Below are positions 45,626 to 54,785 of a stretch of DNA of 64,000 nucleotides, in pieces. Both the position numbers and the translations under genes were made by a program. This DNA is from Saccharothrix espanaensis DSM 44229 (GTDB taxonomy: Bacteria; Actinomycetota; Actinomycetes; Mycobacteriales; Pseudonocardiaceae). The stretch is taken from assembly GCF_000328705.1 (NCBI RefSeq), contig NC_019673.1:1488001-1552000 (forward strand), given 5' to 3'. Positions within the stretch are counted from its first letter, which is position 1. Every line of letters starts with the position of its first letter. The notes under the pieces were generated by a model. The model made no database searches and was not told the DNA's origin. It saw only the letters and a program-made list of their open reading frames with translations.

Positions 45626-46500
45626 AGCGCACTCGTCAGACCGCGGGCGCGCAACACCGCCCGCTCCAGCGGCCGGAACACCAGCAGCTCGATCCCGACA
45701 CCGACCAGCAGGATCAGGAAGATCGCCGCGATCACCATCGAGATGTCGTTGAGCGAGGACCCGTTGTGCAGGTACTGCCCGAGGCCCTCGCCCAGCTGCG
45801 GCGAGGTGGCGATGATCTCGGCCGCCATCAGCGAGCGCCACGAGAACGCCCAGCCCTGCTTGAGCCCGGCCAGGTACCCGGGCAGGGCGGCGGGCAGCAG
45901 GATGTGCCGGGCCGCGGCGAACCGGCCCGCGCCGAGCGCCTGCCCGACCCGGGGCAGCAGCGGCGGGATCTGGTCGACGCCGGCGACCAGGCCGTTGGCG
46001 ATGGACGGCACCGAGCCCATCAGCACCACGAAGTAGATGGTCGACGGGGTCGCGCCGAACCACAGGATGCCCGCCGGCACCCAGGCCACCGACGGCAGCG
46101 ACTGCAGGCCGGTGAGCAGCGAGCCGATCGCCGCGCGCACCACCCGAACCTTGGCGATCAGCAGCCCCAGCGGGGTGGCGATCACCACGGCGGTCAGGAA
46201 GCCCAGCACGGCCCGGCTGACCGACGTCCACAGCACGTCGAACGCGCGGCCGGTCTCGACGGCCTCGGTGACCGCCGCCCACACCGACGCGGGCGAGGGC
46301 AGCTGGTACTCCGGCCAGAACGCCGCCGCCCACAGCGCCTGCCACGCGCCCAGCAGGAGTCCGAACGCGATCAGCGGCGGCACGCCGGTGCGCAGGAACC
46401 GCTTGCCCAGCGACGGTCGCTGCTCCTGGGACGGCGCGTCCAGCGCGTCCAGGCCCGCGCCGACCGCCGCGAGGTCGTTGTCAAGCCGCGGCGTGGCCAC
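45622..46500 (-). CDS. ssuC: ABC transporter permease, sulfonate/taurine type
   Basis: Inner-membrane subunit of 292 aa with six helices. The ATPase-docking EAA loop is GAGRFAAARHILLPAALPGYL, then GLKQGWAFSWRSLMAAEI. It belongs to the SsuC/TauC/NitT family importing sulfonates, taurine or related oxyanions. GTG 46500 lies 20 bp inside the ssuB end. It works with the adjacent SsuB and SsuA. The exact substrate (sulfonate, sulfate ester or sulfate itself) is not decided by sequence. Confidence 0.9.
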   Translation of the reverse strand: MATPRLDNDLAAVGAGLDALDAPSQEQRPSLGKRFLRTGVPPLIAFGLLLGAWQALWAAAFWPEYQLPSPASVWAAVTEAVETGRAFDVLWTSVSRAVLGFLTAVVIATPLGLLIAKVRVVRAAIGSLLTGLQSLPSVAWVPAGILWFGATPSTIYFVVLMGSVPSIANGLVAGVDQIPPLLPRVGQALGAGRFAAARHILLPAALPGYLAGLKQGWAFSWRSLMAAEIIATSPQLGEGLGQYLHNGSSLNDISMVIAAIFLILLVGVGIELLVFRPLERAVLRARGLTSAL

Positions 46501-47266
46501 TGATCACCTCTCGCAGGTGGCTGGTGATGTCGTTGATCAGCGCCGGCTCGTCACCGTCCACAGTGGACCATTCGCGGACGACGCGACCCGGCCGGGAGGA
46601 CAGCAGCACGACCCGCTGCGCCAGCCGCACGGCCTCGCGCACGTCGTGGGTGACGAAGACGATCGCGGTGTTGGTCTCCCGCCACACCCGGACCAGCTCC
46701 GCCTGGAGCACGTCGCGGGTGATGGCGTCGAGCGCCGCGAACGGCTCGTCCATCAGCAGCAGGCCGGGCGTGCCCTCCTCGGCGCTGCCCAGCGTGGAGG
46801 CCAGCGCGCGGGCCAGCGCGACGCGCTGCCGCATGCCGCCGGACAGTTCGTGCGGCCGCTTGTGGCCGGCTCCTTCGAGCCGCACCAGCGACAGCAGCTC
46901 GCCGGCCTTCTCCCGGCGCTCGCCGCGCTTGAGACCGGCCAGCCGCAGCGGGAGCTCCACGTTGCGCGCCGCGGTCAGCCACGGCATCAGCGCGGCTTCC
47001 TGGAACATCACGGCGGGCCGCGACGTGGACAGCTCGATCGAGCCGGAGGTGGGCGCGTCCAGCCCGGCGACCAGGTTCAGCAAGGTCGACTTGCCGCAGC
47101 CCGACGCGCCCAGCAGGCACACGAACTCGCCGGGCACGACCCGGAGGTCGACGCCGTCGAGCGCGAGGACGGAGTTCGAGCCGTGTCCGAACGACTTGCG
47201 CACGGCGGACAAGGTCACCGCGGGATCCACTGTGGACTCTGCGGCGTTCTCGAGCGTGGCGGTCAT
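46481..47266 (-). CDS. ssuB: ABC transporter ATP-binding protein, sulfonate type
   Basis: ATPase subunit of 261 aa: Walker A LGASGCGKST, Q-loop VMFQEAALMPWLT, signature HELSGGMRQRVALARAL, Walker B LLLMDEPFAALD and switch His in FVTHDVREAVRLA are all intact. ATG 47266 gives the standard N-terminus, followed by 28 bp to the ssuA stop. It powers the SsuA-SsuC importer within the sulfur-assimilation operon. Confidence 0.93.
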   Translation of the reverse strand: MTATLENAAESTVDPAVTLSAVRKSFGHGSNSVLALDGVDLRVVPGEFVCLLGASGCGKSTLLNLVAGLDAPTSGSIELSTSRPAVMFQEAALMPWLTAARNVELPLRLAGLKRGERREKAGELLSLVRLEGAGHKRPHELSGGMRQRVALARALASTLGSAEEGTPGLLLMDEPFAALDAITRDVLQAELVRVWRETNTAIVFVTHDVREAVRLAQRVVLLSSRPGRVVREWSTVDGDEPALINDITSHLREVISGHAAA

Positions 47267-47294
47267 GGCGTGCCTGCCTTCCCCTGAGCCCTGG

Positions 47295-48383
47295 TTACTT
47301 CTTGTCCAGCCCGGCGGTGTCCACGGATGGCTTGCCCGCCGCTGTGAGCACCTTGTTCAGCAGCGTGAAGTCCGCCAGCCCGGAGACGGCCGCGGCCTCC
47401 TTGGCGACCCCGGCGGTGACCGCGTCCTTCGCCAGCTGCGGGAACGTCTTGGCCTGCGGGTCGAGGGTCAGCTCGATGTTGTCGAACGCGCGGTCGAGGA
47501 CCGGCTCGCCCAGCGACTTGCCGGTGAGCGCCTTGAGCGCGTTGTTGACCACCTGCTTGGCCTCGACCTTGTTGCCCTGGGCGAGGTCGGTGGCCGCGAG
47601 GTGGCCCTTGAGCAGCGCCTCGACGGTCTGCGGGTGGTCCTTGAGGAACTGGGTGCGCACGATCAGCACGGTGGTCGGGAACTTCCCGCCCTCCCACAGG
47701 GACTTCTCGTCCAGCAGCACCTTCGCGCCGGCGTCGAGCACCAGCCGCGAGGACCACGGCTCCGGTGCCCACGCGCCCTGCACCTCGCCCTTCTTGAACA
47801 GGTCGAGCGACTGCGCGTTCTCGGTGTTGGTGACGTTGACCTGGTCCGCGCCCGCGCCGACCCCCAGCTTCTGGTCGGACAGCCACTTCTTCAGCGACAC
47901 GTCCTGGGTGTTGCCCAGCTGCGGGGTGGTGATGACCTTGCCCTTCAGGTCGGCCGCCGAGCTGATCTCGGGCTTGACCACGAGCTGCGCGCCGCCGGAG
48001 GTCGCGCCCGAGATCAGCCGGATCGCCTCGCCCTTGGACTTCGCGAACGCGTTGATCGCCGGGCCGGACCCGATGAACGTGGCGTCCAGCGACTCGCCGA
48101 GCAGCGCGTTGACCGCCTCGGGGCCGGCGTTGAACGTCTGCGTGGTGAGCTTGGTGCCGCCCAGTTCCTTCGCGAACAGGCCCTTGTCGACGCCGATCAG
48201 GGCGGCGGCGTGGGTGACGTTCGGGAAGTAGCCGAGGCGGATCTCGGCGGCTGGCCCCTTGTCCACCGCCGGGGCGTCGGAGGCCGCCCCGGCGTCACCG
48301 CCCGCCCGCGAGCACGCGGCGAGTGCGACGAGCGCGGTCAGTAAAGCCACGGACTTGGTCAGGGTGCTGCGTCTGGTGCTCAC
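47295..48383 (-). CDS. ssuA: Sulfonate ABC transporter substrate-binding lipoprotein
   Basis: Extracytoplasmic binding protein of 362 aa. The lipobox TALVALAACSR directs diacylglycerol to Cys24 or nearby. The mature part has LGYFPNVTHAAALIGVDKG, then GPEAVNALLGESLDATFIGS and TPQLGNTQDVSLKKWL, typical of the SsuA/TauA/NitT family. GTG 48383 has GAAAGG upstream; the longer frame is unsupported. It comes 25 bp after cysN in the same operon, so its expression should follow sulfur demand. Confidence 0.92.
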   Translation of the reverse strand: MSTRRSTLTKSVALLTALVALAACSRAGGDAGAASDAPAVDKGPAAEIRLGYFPNVTHAAALIGVDKGLFAKELGGTKLTTQTFNAGPEAVNALLGESLDATFIGSGPAINAFAKSKGEAIRLISGATSGGAQLVVKPEISSAADLKGKVITTPQLGNTQDVSLKKWLSDQKLGVGAGADQVNVTNTENAQSLDLFKKGEVQGAWAPEPWSSRLVLDAGAKVLLDEKSLWEGGKFPTTVLIVRTQFLKDHPQTVEALLKGHLAATDLAQGNKVEAKQVVNNALKALTGKSLGEPVLDRAFDNIELTLDPQAKTFPQLAKDAVTAGVAKEAAAVSGLADFTLLNKVLTAAGKPSVDTAGLDKK

Positions 48384-48408
48384 GGCGGCGAAGCCTTTCT
48401 GGGGGATC

Positions 48409-49749
48409 TCAAGGACCGGGGGAGACGAGGGCGTGGCTGTCGGTGGGGGCGGTGCTGCCGCCGTCGGCACAGGTGTCCACGCCGTCCAGCTCGGGCAGCG
48501 GCGCGCCGACCAGGCCCGCGGCCAGCGTGCCGCCGTCGGCGGCGTCGATGACCAGGAACGCGCCGGTGCGGCGGTTGTGGGTGTAGTCGTCGACGGGGAC
48601 CGGCTCGGCCGTGCGCACCACGACCTGGCCGATGTCGTTCAGGTTGAGCGAATCCGGGTTGTCCGACCCGGCCAGCCGCTGCTCGTCGAACCGCGTGCGC
48701 AGCTCGGTGACCACGGCCTGGACCGTGCGCGTGCCGTGCTTGACCAGCACCCGCGCGCCCGGCTTGAGCGCCTTCTCGGCCAGCCAGCACACGGTGGCCT
48801 CGAACTCGTCGGTGACGGTGGGCAGCTCGCCGCCCGCGATCAGCTCGCCACGCGCGATGTCCAGCTCGTGCTCCAGCAGCAGCGTCACCGACTGGCCCGC
48901 GGCGGCCTCGGTGAGCGGGCCGTCGGCGGTGTCGATGCCGGTGACCGTGCTGCGCAGCCCCGACGGCAGCACGCTGACCTCGTCGCCGAGCCGGACGGTG
49001 CCCGCGGCGACCTGCCCCGCGTAACCCCGGTAGTCGGGGAACTGCGCGGTGCGCGGCCGGATCACGTACTGCACCGGGAACCGGAACGGGGCGTCGTGCG
49101 GGTCGGGCTCGACCGGCACGTTCTCCAAGTGCTCCAACAGGGTCGGCCCGGTGTACCACGGCGTGTTCACCGAGCGGTCCACCACGTTGTCGCCGGCGAG
49201 CGCGGACACCGGGATCTCCACCACCGCGTCCTCGCCGAACCCGAGTGCGGTGGCGTGCGCGGTGAACTCCTTGGCGATCCGGGAGAACGTGACCTCCGCG
49301 TAGTCCACCAGGTCGATCTTGTTGACCGCGAGGACCAGGCGCGGCACGCCCAGCAGCGCGAGCACCGCCGCGTGCCGGCGGGTCTGCTCCACCACGCCCT
49401 TGCGCGCGTCGACCAGCAGCACGCCGAGCTGCGCGGTGGACGCGCCGGTCACCGTGTTGCGGGTGTACTGCACGTGGCCGGGCGTGTCGGCCAGCACGAA
49501 GGACCGCTTCGGGGTGGCGAAGTACCGGTAGGCCACGTCGATCGTGATGCCCTGCTCGCGTTCCGAGCGCAGGCCGTCGACCAGCAGCGAGAGGTCCGGC
49601 GTGGCCAGACCCCGGTCGGCGCTGGCCCGGTGCACGGCGTCCAGGGTGTCCGCCAGCACGGATTTCGTGTCGTAGAGCAGCCTGCCGACCAGCGTGGACT
49701 TACCGTCGTCCACGCTGCCCGCGGTGGCCAGCCTCAACAGGTCGCTCAT
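48409..49749 (-). CDS. cysN: Sulfate adenylyltransferase subunit 1 (GTPase)
   Basis: GTPase subunit of ATP sulfurylase, 446 aa. It couples GTP hydrolysis to making APS from sulfate and ATP. G-motifs: TAGSVDDGKSTLVGRLL, GITIDVAYRYF, LADTPGHVQYTRN, AVNKIDLVDY. There is no fused APS kinase (CysC) domain, consistent with direct APS reduction by the CysH here. Its ATG abuts the cysD stop (TAGATG), ensuring equal subunit synthesis. Confidence 0.96.
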   Translation of the reverse strand: MSDLLRLATAGSVDDGKSTLVGRLLYDTKSVLADTLDAVHRASADRGLATPDLSLLVDGLRSEREQGITIDVAYRYFATPKRSFVLADTPGHVQYTRNTVTGASTAQLGVLLVDARKGVVEQTRRHAAVLALLGVPRLVLAVNKIDLVDYAEVTFSRIAKEFTAHATALGFGEDAVVEIPVSALAGDNVVDRSVNTPWYTGPTLLEHLENVPVEPDPHDAPFRFPVQYVIRPRTAQFPDYRGYAGQVAAGTVRLGDEVSVLPSGLRSTVTGIDTADGPLTEAAAGQSVTLLLEHELDIARGELIAGGELPTVTDEFEATVCWLAEKALKPGARVLVKHGTRTVQAVVTELRTRFDEQRLAGSDNPDSLNLNDIGQVVVRTAEPVPVDDYTHNRRTGAFLVIDAADGGTLAAGLVGAPLPELDGVDTCADGGSTAPTDSHALVSPGP

Positions 49750-50673
49750 CTAGAAGTAGCCCTCCCGCTTGCGGTCCTCCATGGCGGCCTCCGACAGCCG
49801 GTCGTCGGCCCGGGTGGCACCGCGCTCGGTCAGCCGCGACGCGGCGACCTCGGCGATCACCGACGCGATGTCGGCGGCGTCGGACTCGACGGCCCCGGTG
49901 CAGGAGCCGTCGCCGACGGTGCGGTAGCGGACGGTCTTGGTGAGCAGCTCCTCGCCGTCACGCGGACCGCCCCACGGCCCCTCGGCCAGCCACATGCCGT
50001 CCCGGAGGTAGACGTCGCGCTGGTGCGCGTAGTAGATCGACGGCAATTCGATCCCCTCCCGCGCGATGTAGTGCCAGACGTCCAGCTCGGTCCAGTTGGA
50101 GAGCGGGAATACCCGCACATGTTCCCCCGGACGGTGCCTTCCGTTGTAGAGGTTCCACAGTTCGGGACGCTGCCGCCTCGGCTCCCACTGACCGAATGCG
50201 TTCCGGAGGCTGAAAATGCGCTCCTTGGCCCGCGCCCGCTCCTCGTCGCGGCGTCCGCCGCCGAACACCGCGTCGTACTTGTGAGAGGTGATCGCGTCCA
50301 GCAGGGGCACGGTCTGCAGCGGGTTGCGGGTGCCGTCCGGGCGTTCCGCGAGCCGGCCGTCGTCGATGAAGTCCTGGACCTTCGCGACCTCCAGGCGCAG
50401 CCCGTGCTTCGCGACCACCCGGTCCCGGAACTCGATGACCTCGTCGAAGTTGTGCCCGGTGTCCACGTGCAGCAGCGGGAACGGCACCGGCGCGGGCCAG
50501 AACGCCTTGACCGCGAGGTGCAGCAGCAGCGTCGAGTCCTTGCCGCCGGAGAACAGGATCACCGGCCGGTCGAACTCGCCGGCGACCTCCCGGAAGATGT
50601 GGATCGCTTCGGATTCGAGGCGGCCCAACGTGTCTGGCCCGGGGACCGGTGGTCGGACATCAGTCGTCGTCAT
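49750..50673 (-). CDS. cysD: Sulfate adenylyltransferase subunit 2
   Basis: Catalytic subunit of ATP sulfurylase, 307 aa. The N-type PP-loop is FDRPVILFSGGKDSTLLLHL; FPLLHVDTGHNFDEVIEFRD and GGRRDEERARAKERIFSLR are family signatures. ATG 50673 overlaps the cysH stop (ATGA). It is directly followed by cysN. Confidence 0.97.
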   Translation of the reverse strand: MTTTDVRPPVPGPDTLGRLESEAIHIFREVAGEFDRPVILFSGGKDSTLLLHLAVKAFWPAPVPFPLLHVDTGHNFDEVIEFRDRVVAKHGLRLEVAKVQDFIDDGRLAERPDGTRNPLQTVPLLDAITSHKYDAVFGGGRRDEERARAKERIFSLRNAFGQWEPRRQRPELWNLYNGRHRPGEHVRVFPLSNWTELDVWHYIAREGIELPSIYYAHQRDVYLRDGMWLAEGPWGGPRDGEELLTKTVRYRTVGDGSCTGAVESDAADIASVIAEVAASRLTERGATRADDRLSEAAMEDRKREGYF

Positions 50674-51371
50674 CCGTGCAACCCGCATTCTGTCTTCGCC
50701 GTGCCCGCCCACCGACCGCTGCGCGGGTCCGCCCCCGGCAGCGGCTTCGCGGTGCACGGCGCACAGCCGATGGAGGGATAACCGGCCTGCACCAACGGGT
50801 TCTCCAGGATCCCGTGCTCGGCGATGTAGGCGTTGAACTCGTCGTCGGACCACGGCGCGATCGGGTTGACCTTCACCAGACCGTTGCGGTCGTCCCACTG
50901 CACGATCGGCGTGTCCGCCCGGGTCGGCGCGTCGACCCGGCGCACGCCGGTGACCCACGCGTCGTAGTTCTTCAGCATGCGCTGCAACGGGACCACCTTG
51001 CGCAGGTTGCAGCACCGCGCCGGGTCGGTCCGGTTGAGCAGGCCGAACTCGCGCTCCTGGTCGGCCACCGACTGCTCGGCGGCGGCGTTGACGATGTGCA
51101 CGTCGGGGTAGACCAGGTCCACCGCGTCACGGGTGCCGATGGTCTCGGCGAAGTGGTAGCCGGTCTCCAGGAACAGGACGTCGATGTCCGGCTTGGCCTT
51201 GACGGCCAGGTCGATCAGCACGGCGTCCTGCATGTTCGACGCGACGATCCAGCTCTCGCCGAACGTCCGGGCGGTCCACGCGAGCGCCTCGTCGGCGGAC
51301 GCGCCGGCCAGTTCGACCGAAGCCGCCTCGGCGATCACCTTCAGTTCCTCGACCCTGGTGGGGGCGGTCAC
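50670..51371 (-). CDS. cysH: Adenylyl-sulfate (APS) reductase
   Basis: Reduces APS to sulfite, 233 aa. The PP-loop-like region begins FGESWIVASNMQDAVLIDLA. Two cysteine pairs, RCCNLRKVVPL and GCAPCTAKP, bind the 4Fe-4S cluster that marks APS rather than PAPS reductases. The C-terminal redox tail is KTECGLHG. GTG 51371 has AGGAGG 8 bases upstream and overlaps the stop of the preceding zinc-ribbon gene. Confidence 0.96.
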   Translation of the reverse strand: MTAPTRVEELKVIAEAASVELAGASADEALAWTARTFGESWIVASNMQDAVLIDLAVKAKPDIDVLFLETGYHFAETIGTRDAVDLVYPDVHIVNAAAEQSVADQEREFGLLNRTDPARCCNLRKVVPLQRMLKNYDAWVTGVRRVDAPTRADTPIVQWDDRNGLVKVNPIAPWSDDEFNAYIAEHGILENPLVQAGYPSIGCAPCTAKPLPGADPRSGRWAGTAKTECGLHG

Positions 51372-51526
51372 CGCTGCACCTCCTGAGGAAGGTTGAGACC
51401 CACGAACTTCACCGTGAACACGCGGCGGCAGGAGGCGCACAGCCACGAGTAGCTGGGCTCCTCCTGCGGACGAAGGTCCTCGTCACCGCAATAAGGGCAG
51501 TAGAAAGGCGTGGCGCGCTCGCTCAT
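51368..51526 (-). CDS. Small zinc-ribbon protein of the sulfur operon
   Basis: A 52-aa protein with two Cys pairs, FYCPYCGDEDLRP and WLCASCRRVFTVK, forming a zinc ribbon. ATG 51526 has GAGGAG 6 bases upstream, and its TGA overlaps the cysH GTG. Its fixed place between sulfite reductase and APS reductase suggests a role in the pathway, for example zinc- or sulfur-related assembly, but none is established to my knowledge. Confidence 0.8.
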   Translation of the reverse strand: MSERATPFYCPYCGDEDLRPQEEPSYSWLCASCRRVFTVKFVGLNLPQEVQR

Positions 51527-51578
51527 GGCCGCTCCTCGGGAGCCGGCGGCGCGGTCGCCGGGAAAGTCGCGACCGCGC

Positions 51579-53261
51579 TCACTTGAGGTCCGCTTCGTCG
51601 GCGCGCGCGACCCACTGCGCGAAGCGCTCGTCATCCTTGCGCCGGCCGATGAAGTTGCGCACCACGCGTTCCACATAACCGGACAACTCGGCCGCTGTCA
51701 CCTTGTGGCCGCGCAGCTTGCGGCCGAAACCGGCGTCGAGGCCGAGCCCGCCGCCCAGGTGCACCTGGAAACCCTCGACCTGGTTGCCGTCCGCGTCGGT
51801 GACGATCTGGCCCTTGAGCCCGATGTCGGCGGTCTGGATCCGGGCGCACGAGTTCGGGCAGCCGTTGATGTGCACCGAGATGGGCGCGGTCACGCCGTCG
51901 ACCACGTCGGCGAGCCGCTGCTCCAGCGTCGACACCAGGTCCACCGCGCGGGCCTTGGTCTCCACGATCGCCAGCTTGCAGAACTCGATGCCGGTGCACG
52001 CCATCACGCCCCGCCGCCACGGCGACGGCTCGGTCTGCAGCCCCAGCTTCGCCAGGTCCTCCTGCAACGCCTTGACCTCGGACTCCGGCACGTCCAGCAC
52101 GATCAGCTTCTGCTGCGGGGTGAGCCGGACCCGGTTCGACCCGGCGCGCTCCACCGCCTTGGCGACCTCGACCAGCGTGGACCCCGACACCCGGCCCGCG
52201 ATCGGGGCCGCGCCGACGTAGTGCAGGCCGTCCTTCTGCCGGTGCACGCCGATGTGGTCGTACGGGATCTCCGGCACCACCGGCTCGGGCCCGTCGACGA
52301 GCTCCCGCTTGAGGTACTCGGTCTCCAGCACCTCGCGGAACTTCTCCGGGCCCCAGTCGGCGACCAGGAACTTGATCCGCGCCCGGTGCCGCAGCCGGCG
52401 GTAGCCGTAGTCGCGGAAGACGCTGATCACGCCCTCCCACACGTCGGGCACCTCGTCGCGCGGCACCCACGCGCCCAGCCGCTTGCCGATCATCGGGTTG
52501 GTGGACAGGCCGCCGCCGACCCACAGGTCGAAACCGGGGCCGTGCTCGGGGTGGTCCACGCCGACGAACGCCACGTCGTGGATCTCGTGCGCCACGTCCG
52601 GCAGCCCGGAGATCGCGGTCTTGAACTTGCGCGGCAGGTTCGAGAACCGGGGGTCGCCGATGTAGCGGGTCAGGATCTCGTCGATCGCGGGCGAGCCGTC
52701 GATCACCTCGTCCTCGGCGATGCCCGCCACCGGCGAGCCGAGCACCACCCGCGGGCTGTCGCCGCACGCCTCCATCGTGGTCAGGCCCGCGGCTTCCAGC
52801 TTCTGCCAGATCGCGGGCACGTCCTCGATCCGGATCCAGTGGTACTGGACGTTCTGCCGGTCGGTGATGTCGGCGGTGTCGCGCGCGTAGGTCTGCGACA
52901 GCTCGCCGACCAGCGCGAGCTGCGCGGTGGTCAGCCGCCCGCCGTCGATCCGGACGCGCAGCATGAAGTACTCGTCGTCCAGCTCCTCGGGCTCCAGGGT
53001 GGCCGTGCGACCGCCGTCGATGCCCGGCTTGCGCTGGGTGTAGAGGCCGTACCAGCGGAACCGGCCGCGCAGGTCGGCCGGGTCGATCGAGTCGAACCCG
53101 CCGTGGGCGTAGATGTTCTCGATCCGCGCCCGCACGTTGAGCGGGTTGTCGTCCTTCTTGCTCCGCTCGTTGGGGTTGAGCGGCTCGCGGTAGCCCAGCG
53201 CCCACTGCCCCTCACCTCGGCGCTGCTTGGCACGCTGAGGCGTAGTCGTCGGGGGGACCAT
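51579..53261 (-). CDS. sir: Ferredoxin-dependent sulfite (nitrite/sulfite) reductase
   Basis: Six-electron reduction of sulfite to sulfide, 560 aa. Two ferredoxin-like/siroheme half-repeats are seen. The 4Fe-4S-siroheme ligands are MACTGIEFCKLA and HINGCPNSCARI, in the normal CX5C...CX3C spacing. YGLYTQRKPGIDGG and DRQNVQYHWIR are typical of actinobacterial SirA. ATG 53261 has GGAGGACGAGG upstream. It is the first enzyme gene of the operon and is preceded by a leader peptide. The operon's CbiX-type chelatase supplies its cofactor. Confidence 0.95.
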   Translation of the reverse strand: MVPPTTTPQRAKQRRGEGQWALGYREPLNPNERSKKDDNPLNVRARIENIYAHGGFDSIDPADLRGRFRWYGLYTQRKPGIDGGRTATLEPEELDDEYFMLRVRIDGGRLTTAQLALVGELSQTYARDTADITDRQNVQYHWIRIEDVPAIWQKLEAAGLTTMEACGDSPRVVLGSPVAGIAEDEVIDGSPAIDEILTRYIGDPRFSNLPRKFKTAISGLPDVAHEIHDVAFVGVDHPEHGPGFDLWVGGGLSTNPMIGKRLGAWVPRDEVPDVWEGVISVFRDYGYRRLRHRARIKFLVADWGPEKFREVLETEYLKRELVDGPEPVVPEIPYDHIGVHRQKDGLHYVGAAPIAGRVSGSTLVEVAKAVERAGSNRVRLTPQQKLIVLDVPESEVKALQEDLAKLGLQTEPSPWRRGVMACTGIEFCKLAIVETKARAVDLVSTLEQRLADVVDGVTAPISVHINGCPNSCARIQTADIGLKGQIVTDADGNQVEGFQVHLGGGLGLDAGFGRKLRGHKVTAAELSGYVERVVRNFIGRRKDDERFAQWVARADEADLK

Positions 53262-53377
53262 CCTCGTCCTCCGGGGATTCGGGGCGCTGGTGCGCGTGCG
53301 AGTCCCGGCGAGGCATGTGGTGGGGGTCTCGTCAGCGCACCCGGCGCCGACGGGAACAGCAAATAGTCAGGCGCGGG

Positions 53378-53464
53378 CTATGCCGAAGGCCGGCACATCG
53401 CGCTGGAGACACGCCGGAAGTCGACGTGGCGGCGGACCACCAGGCGCACTCCGGTCGAGGTCAT
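53378..53464 (-). CDS. Sulfur-operon leader peptide
   Basis: A 28-codon ORF ending 116 bp before sir. Its peptide contains LVVRRHVDFRRVSSAMC, matching the RRHVDL-type putative leader peptides found before sulfur-assimilation genes in actinomycetes. A single Cys is at position 24, near the end. Slow decoding of Cys when cysteine is scarce could alter folding of the downstream RNA and raise operon expression, as shown for Cys-rich leaders in mycobacteria. The ATG at 53464 has no ribosome site. The attenuation mechanism here is inference. Confidence 0.75.
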   Translation of the reverse strand: MTSTGVRLVVRRHVDFRRVSSAMCRPSA

Positions 53465-53558
53465 GGCTGTCAGCGTGCCATGCGTCCACCCCGTGGTCCA
53501 CCGCCATCCGCATGGTGGGACGGCCGTCCCGGTGCTGGTAAATGGGACAATGGGGGCC

Positions 53559-54773
53559 ATGCCCTCCGCTCTGCCGATCGGCGACCCCGCGCCGCCCGAC
53601 GGCTCACTGCCCGTGACCGCCCTGACCGGGCTCGGCACCCGCCCGTTCGGCGTCTACGTGCACGTCCCGTTCTGCGCGACGCGCTGCGGCTACTGCGACT
53701 TCAACACCTACACCGCTGGTGAGCTGGGCACCTCCGCGTCGCCCGGGTCGTGGCTGGAGGGTCTGCGGCGCGAACTGGACCTCGCGGCGGCCGTGCTGGG
53801 CACTGCGCCAGCCGCGGACACCGTGTTCGTCGGCGGTGGCACTCCGTCACTGCTCGGCGCGGCCGGCCTGGCCGACGTGCTGGCCGCGGTGCGGTCGTCG
53901 TTCGGCCTCTCGGCCGACGCCGAGGTGACCACCGAGTCCAACCCCGAGTCGACCTCGCCGGAGTTCTTCGCCGGGATCCGTGACGCGGGTTACACCCGGG
54001 TCTCGCTCGGGATGCAGTCCGCGGCCCGCCACGTGCTCACCGTGCTGGACCGCGCGCACACCCCCGGACGCCCGCCGGCCGCCGCCCGCGAGGCCCGCGC
54101 CGCCGGCTTCGAGCACGTGAACCTCGACCTCATCTACGGCACCCCCGGCGAGACCGCCGACGACCTGCGGGCCTCGCTGGACGCGGTGGGCGAGGCGGGC
54201 GTGGACCACGTGTCGGCCTACGCGCTGATCGTGGAGGAGGGCACCGCGCTGGCCCGCCGGGTGCGCCGCGGCGAGCTGCCGATGCCCGACGACGACGTGC
54301 TGGCCGACAAGTACGAGATGGTCGACGCCGCGCTCACCGGGCAGGGCCTGACCTGGTACGAGGTGTCGAACTGGGCCGCGTCGCCGGCCGCCGAGTGCCG
54401 GCACAACGTCCTGTACTGGCAGGGCGCGGACTGGTGGGGCGCGGGCCCCGGCGCGCACAGCCACGTCGGCGGCGTGCGCTGGTGGAACGTCAAGCACCCC
54501 GCCAAGTACAGCGAGCTGCTGGCCGCCGGCACCTCCCCGGCGGCGGGCCGGGAGGCGCTGAGCGCGCAGGACCGGCGGATCGAGCGGGTGCTGCTGGAGC
54601 TGCGGCTGGCCGTCGGCCTGCCGGTCGACGTGCTCGACGACGCCGGCCGGGCCGAGGCGAAGGCCGCCGCCGCGGACGGCCTGCTCGACGCCGACGCGCT
54701 GGACCGGGGCCGCTGCGTGCTCACCGACCGGGGCCGGCTGCTCGCCGACGCCGTCGTGCACCGGCTCACCTGA
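53559..54773 (+). CDS. hemW: Radical SAM heme chaperone HemW (HemN-like)
   Basis: A 404-aa radical SAM protein. The cluster motif is FCATRCGYCDFNTY (CX3CX2C), followed by FVGGGTPSLL, the SAM-binding SLGMQSAARHVL and the HemW-type C-terminal domain with NVLYWQGADWWGAGPGAHSH. It lacks the extra N-terminal residues and exact cluster context of true coproporphyrinogen dehydrogenase, so heme delivery is likelier. ATG 53559 is used; ATG 53550 is possible. It is divergent from the leader peptide with 94 bp between them. Confidence 0.9.
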   Translation: MPSALPIGDPAPPDGSLPVTALTGLGTRPFGVYVHVPFCATRCGYCDFNTYTAGELGTSASPGSWLEGLRRELDLAAAVLGTAPAADTVFVGGGTPSLLGAAGLADVLAAVRSSFGLSADAEVTTESNPESTSPEFFAGIRDAGYTRVSLGMQSAARHVLTVLDRAHTPGRPPAAAREARAAGFEHVNLDLIYGTPGETADDLRASLDAVGEAGVDHVSAYALIVEEGTALARRVRRGELPMPDDDVLADKYEMVDAALTGQGLTWYEVSNWAASPAAECRHNVLYWQGADWWGAGPGAHSHVGGVRWWNVKHPAKYSELLAAGTSPAAGREALSAQDRRIERVLLELRLAVGLPVDVLDDAGRAEAKAAAADGLLDADALDRGRCVLTDRGRLLADAVVHRLT

Positions 54774-54785
54774 GGCCGCGCGGTG

